Source: an uncultured Nostocoides sp. (lineage in GTDB: Bacteria; Actinomycetota; Actinomycetes; Actinomycetales; Dermatophilaceae). From it: a stretch of DNA of 64,000 bases. The DNA lies in the NCBI GenBank assembly GCA_937873315.1, contig CALMQX010000002.1, positions 31,251 through 95,250 on the forward strand, written 5' to 3'. A model generated the notes under the pieces. That model did no database searches and was not told where the DNA came from. It saw nothing but the letters and a program-made list of their open reading frames with translations. Made by a program: the position numbers and the translations under genes. How positions within the stretch are numbered: position 1 is the stretch's first letter; every line of letters starts with the position of its first letter. Shown piece by piece: positions 63,434 to 64,000 of this stretch.

Positions 63434-64000
63434 GTGAAGGTATTGGTGATCGGCTCGGGAGGCCGCGAGCACGCCCTGGTCCGTCACCTGCGACGCGATC
63501 CCCTGGTTACCCAGGTGCTCTGCGCCCCAGGCAACCCCGGCATCGCAGCGTTGGCAACCTGCCTGCCGCTGACGGGTGCGGGCAGCGATCTGGCGGCCTT
63601 AGTCGCAGTGGCCCAGGAGCACGCACCGGATCTGGTCGTCATTGGACCGGAGGCACCCTTGGTGGCCGGCGCCGCAGATGCCTTGCGTGCTCAAGGCCTG
63701 GCGGTCTTTGGCCCCTCGCAGGCCGCAGCCCGTCTCGAAGGAAGCAAGGCCTTTGCCAAGGAGGTCATGCACGCCGCTGGGGTGCCCACGGCGGGAGCTG
63801 CGGTGTGCACGACCCTGGCTGAGGTCAGCGAGGCGATGGCGAGCTTCGGGGCTCCCTATGTGATCAAGGATGACGGGCTCGCAGCGGGCAAGGGCGTCGT
63901 GGTGACCAATGACGCCGCGGCGGCGCTCGCGCATGCCGAGGTGTGCCTGAGTAAGCCTGAGGGGGCCGTGGTCGTGGAGGAGTTCCTCGATGGCCCGGAG
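63434..64000 (+). CDS. purD: Phosphoribosylamine-glycine ligase, N-terminal part
   Basis: The coding frame runs off the window end after 189 residues. It starts at GTG with [19 protein letters not shown] and continues with [31 protein letters not shown] and [11 protein letters not shown]. The ATP-grasp start ([17 protein letters not shown]) then leads to the window end. This is the PurD order exactly. It makes glycinamide ribonucleotide, step two of purine synthesis. It is divergent from the frameshifted regulator. Confidence 0.95.
   Translation, partial: MKVLVIGSGGREHALVRHLRRDPLVTQVLCAPGNPGIAALATCLPLTGAGSDLAALVAVAQEHAPDLVVIGPEAPLVAGAADALRAQGLAVFGPSQAAARLEGSKAFAKEVMHAAGVPTAGAAVCTTLAEVSEAMASFGAPYVIKDDGLAAGKGVVVTNDAAAALAHAEVCLSKPEGAVVVEEFLDGPE

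Overview
The window is a high-GC chromosomal segment from an actinobacterium. Markers for this are a dnaK-grpE-dnaJ-hspR cluster with HspR (HAIR) operators, a PknG-type kinase with GlnX- and GlnH-like partners, an LprG/P55-like lipoprotein-exporter pair, a putative F420-dependent flavin oxidoreductase, an actinobacterial HelD-like protein and a DUF3151 gene next to a class II aldolase. A member of the Micrococcales (Intrasporangiaceae/Dermatophilaceae-like) is my best guess from gene content alone. There is no rRNA, tRNA, CRISPR array or recognisable transposase. Nearly all the sequence is protein coding, and many genes join by 4-bp stop/start overlaps.

Layout. 1-4.5 kb: a small DUF2892 membrane protein, then a leftward redox operon (two small membrane-anchored proteins, ApbE flavin transferase, ferric-reductase-like membrane protein, NuoF-like protein, ferredoxin). 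The operon is bracketed by two inverted copies of a 100-bp palindromic element. 4.5-15.2 kb: housekeeping and accessory genes (class V aminotransferase, PPOX protein, GNAT, MFS, SanA/YdcF-like, SixA-like, rhodanese, lipid kinase, Lgt-like, M20 amidohydrolase, glycine-rich Tat-exported protein, DUF1801). 15.2-24.3 kb: heat-shock region (FG-GAP pseudogene, dnaK, grpE, zinc-finger-less dnaJ, hspR, two membrane proteins, clpB). 24.3-30.6 kb: serine hydrolase coupled to an ATP-grasp protein with a histone-like tail, an lprG-like lipoprotein with an MFS exporter, and xthA. 30.6-44.2 kb: pyrE, then an 11-gene signalling operon (LemA, TelA, unknown, CbbX-like AAA+, GlnX-like, GlnH-like, coiled coil, PknG, PP2C, VWA, FHA). 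44.3-51.9 kb: ABC-2 exporter, NarL-type two-component pair, DedA, amino-acid ABC importer, TrmH-like methyltransferase, alkyltransferase-like protein. 51.9-64 kb: acyltransferase, GNAT, glpD, fba, DUF3151, two related HTH regulators (one frameshifted), purA, a HelD-like helicase and the start of purD.

The most interesting item is the 13-kb operon at 31.2-44.2 kb. It merges the glutamate/aspartate-sensing GlnX-GlnH-PknG pathway with parts of the TelA/VWA/PP2C stress systems and a Ser/Thr-kinase / phosphatase / FHA-reader set. The kinase, phosphatase and FHA protein each carry zinc ribbons at the N-terminus, which suggests one assembled signalling complex. A second unexpected signal is the octamer GTATGCCG/CGGCATAC. 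I counted 56 copies by hand, far above a base-composition expectation of about two to three, on both strands and in several reading frames.
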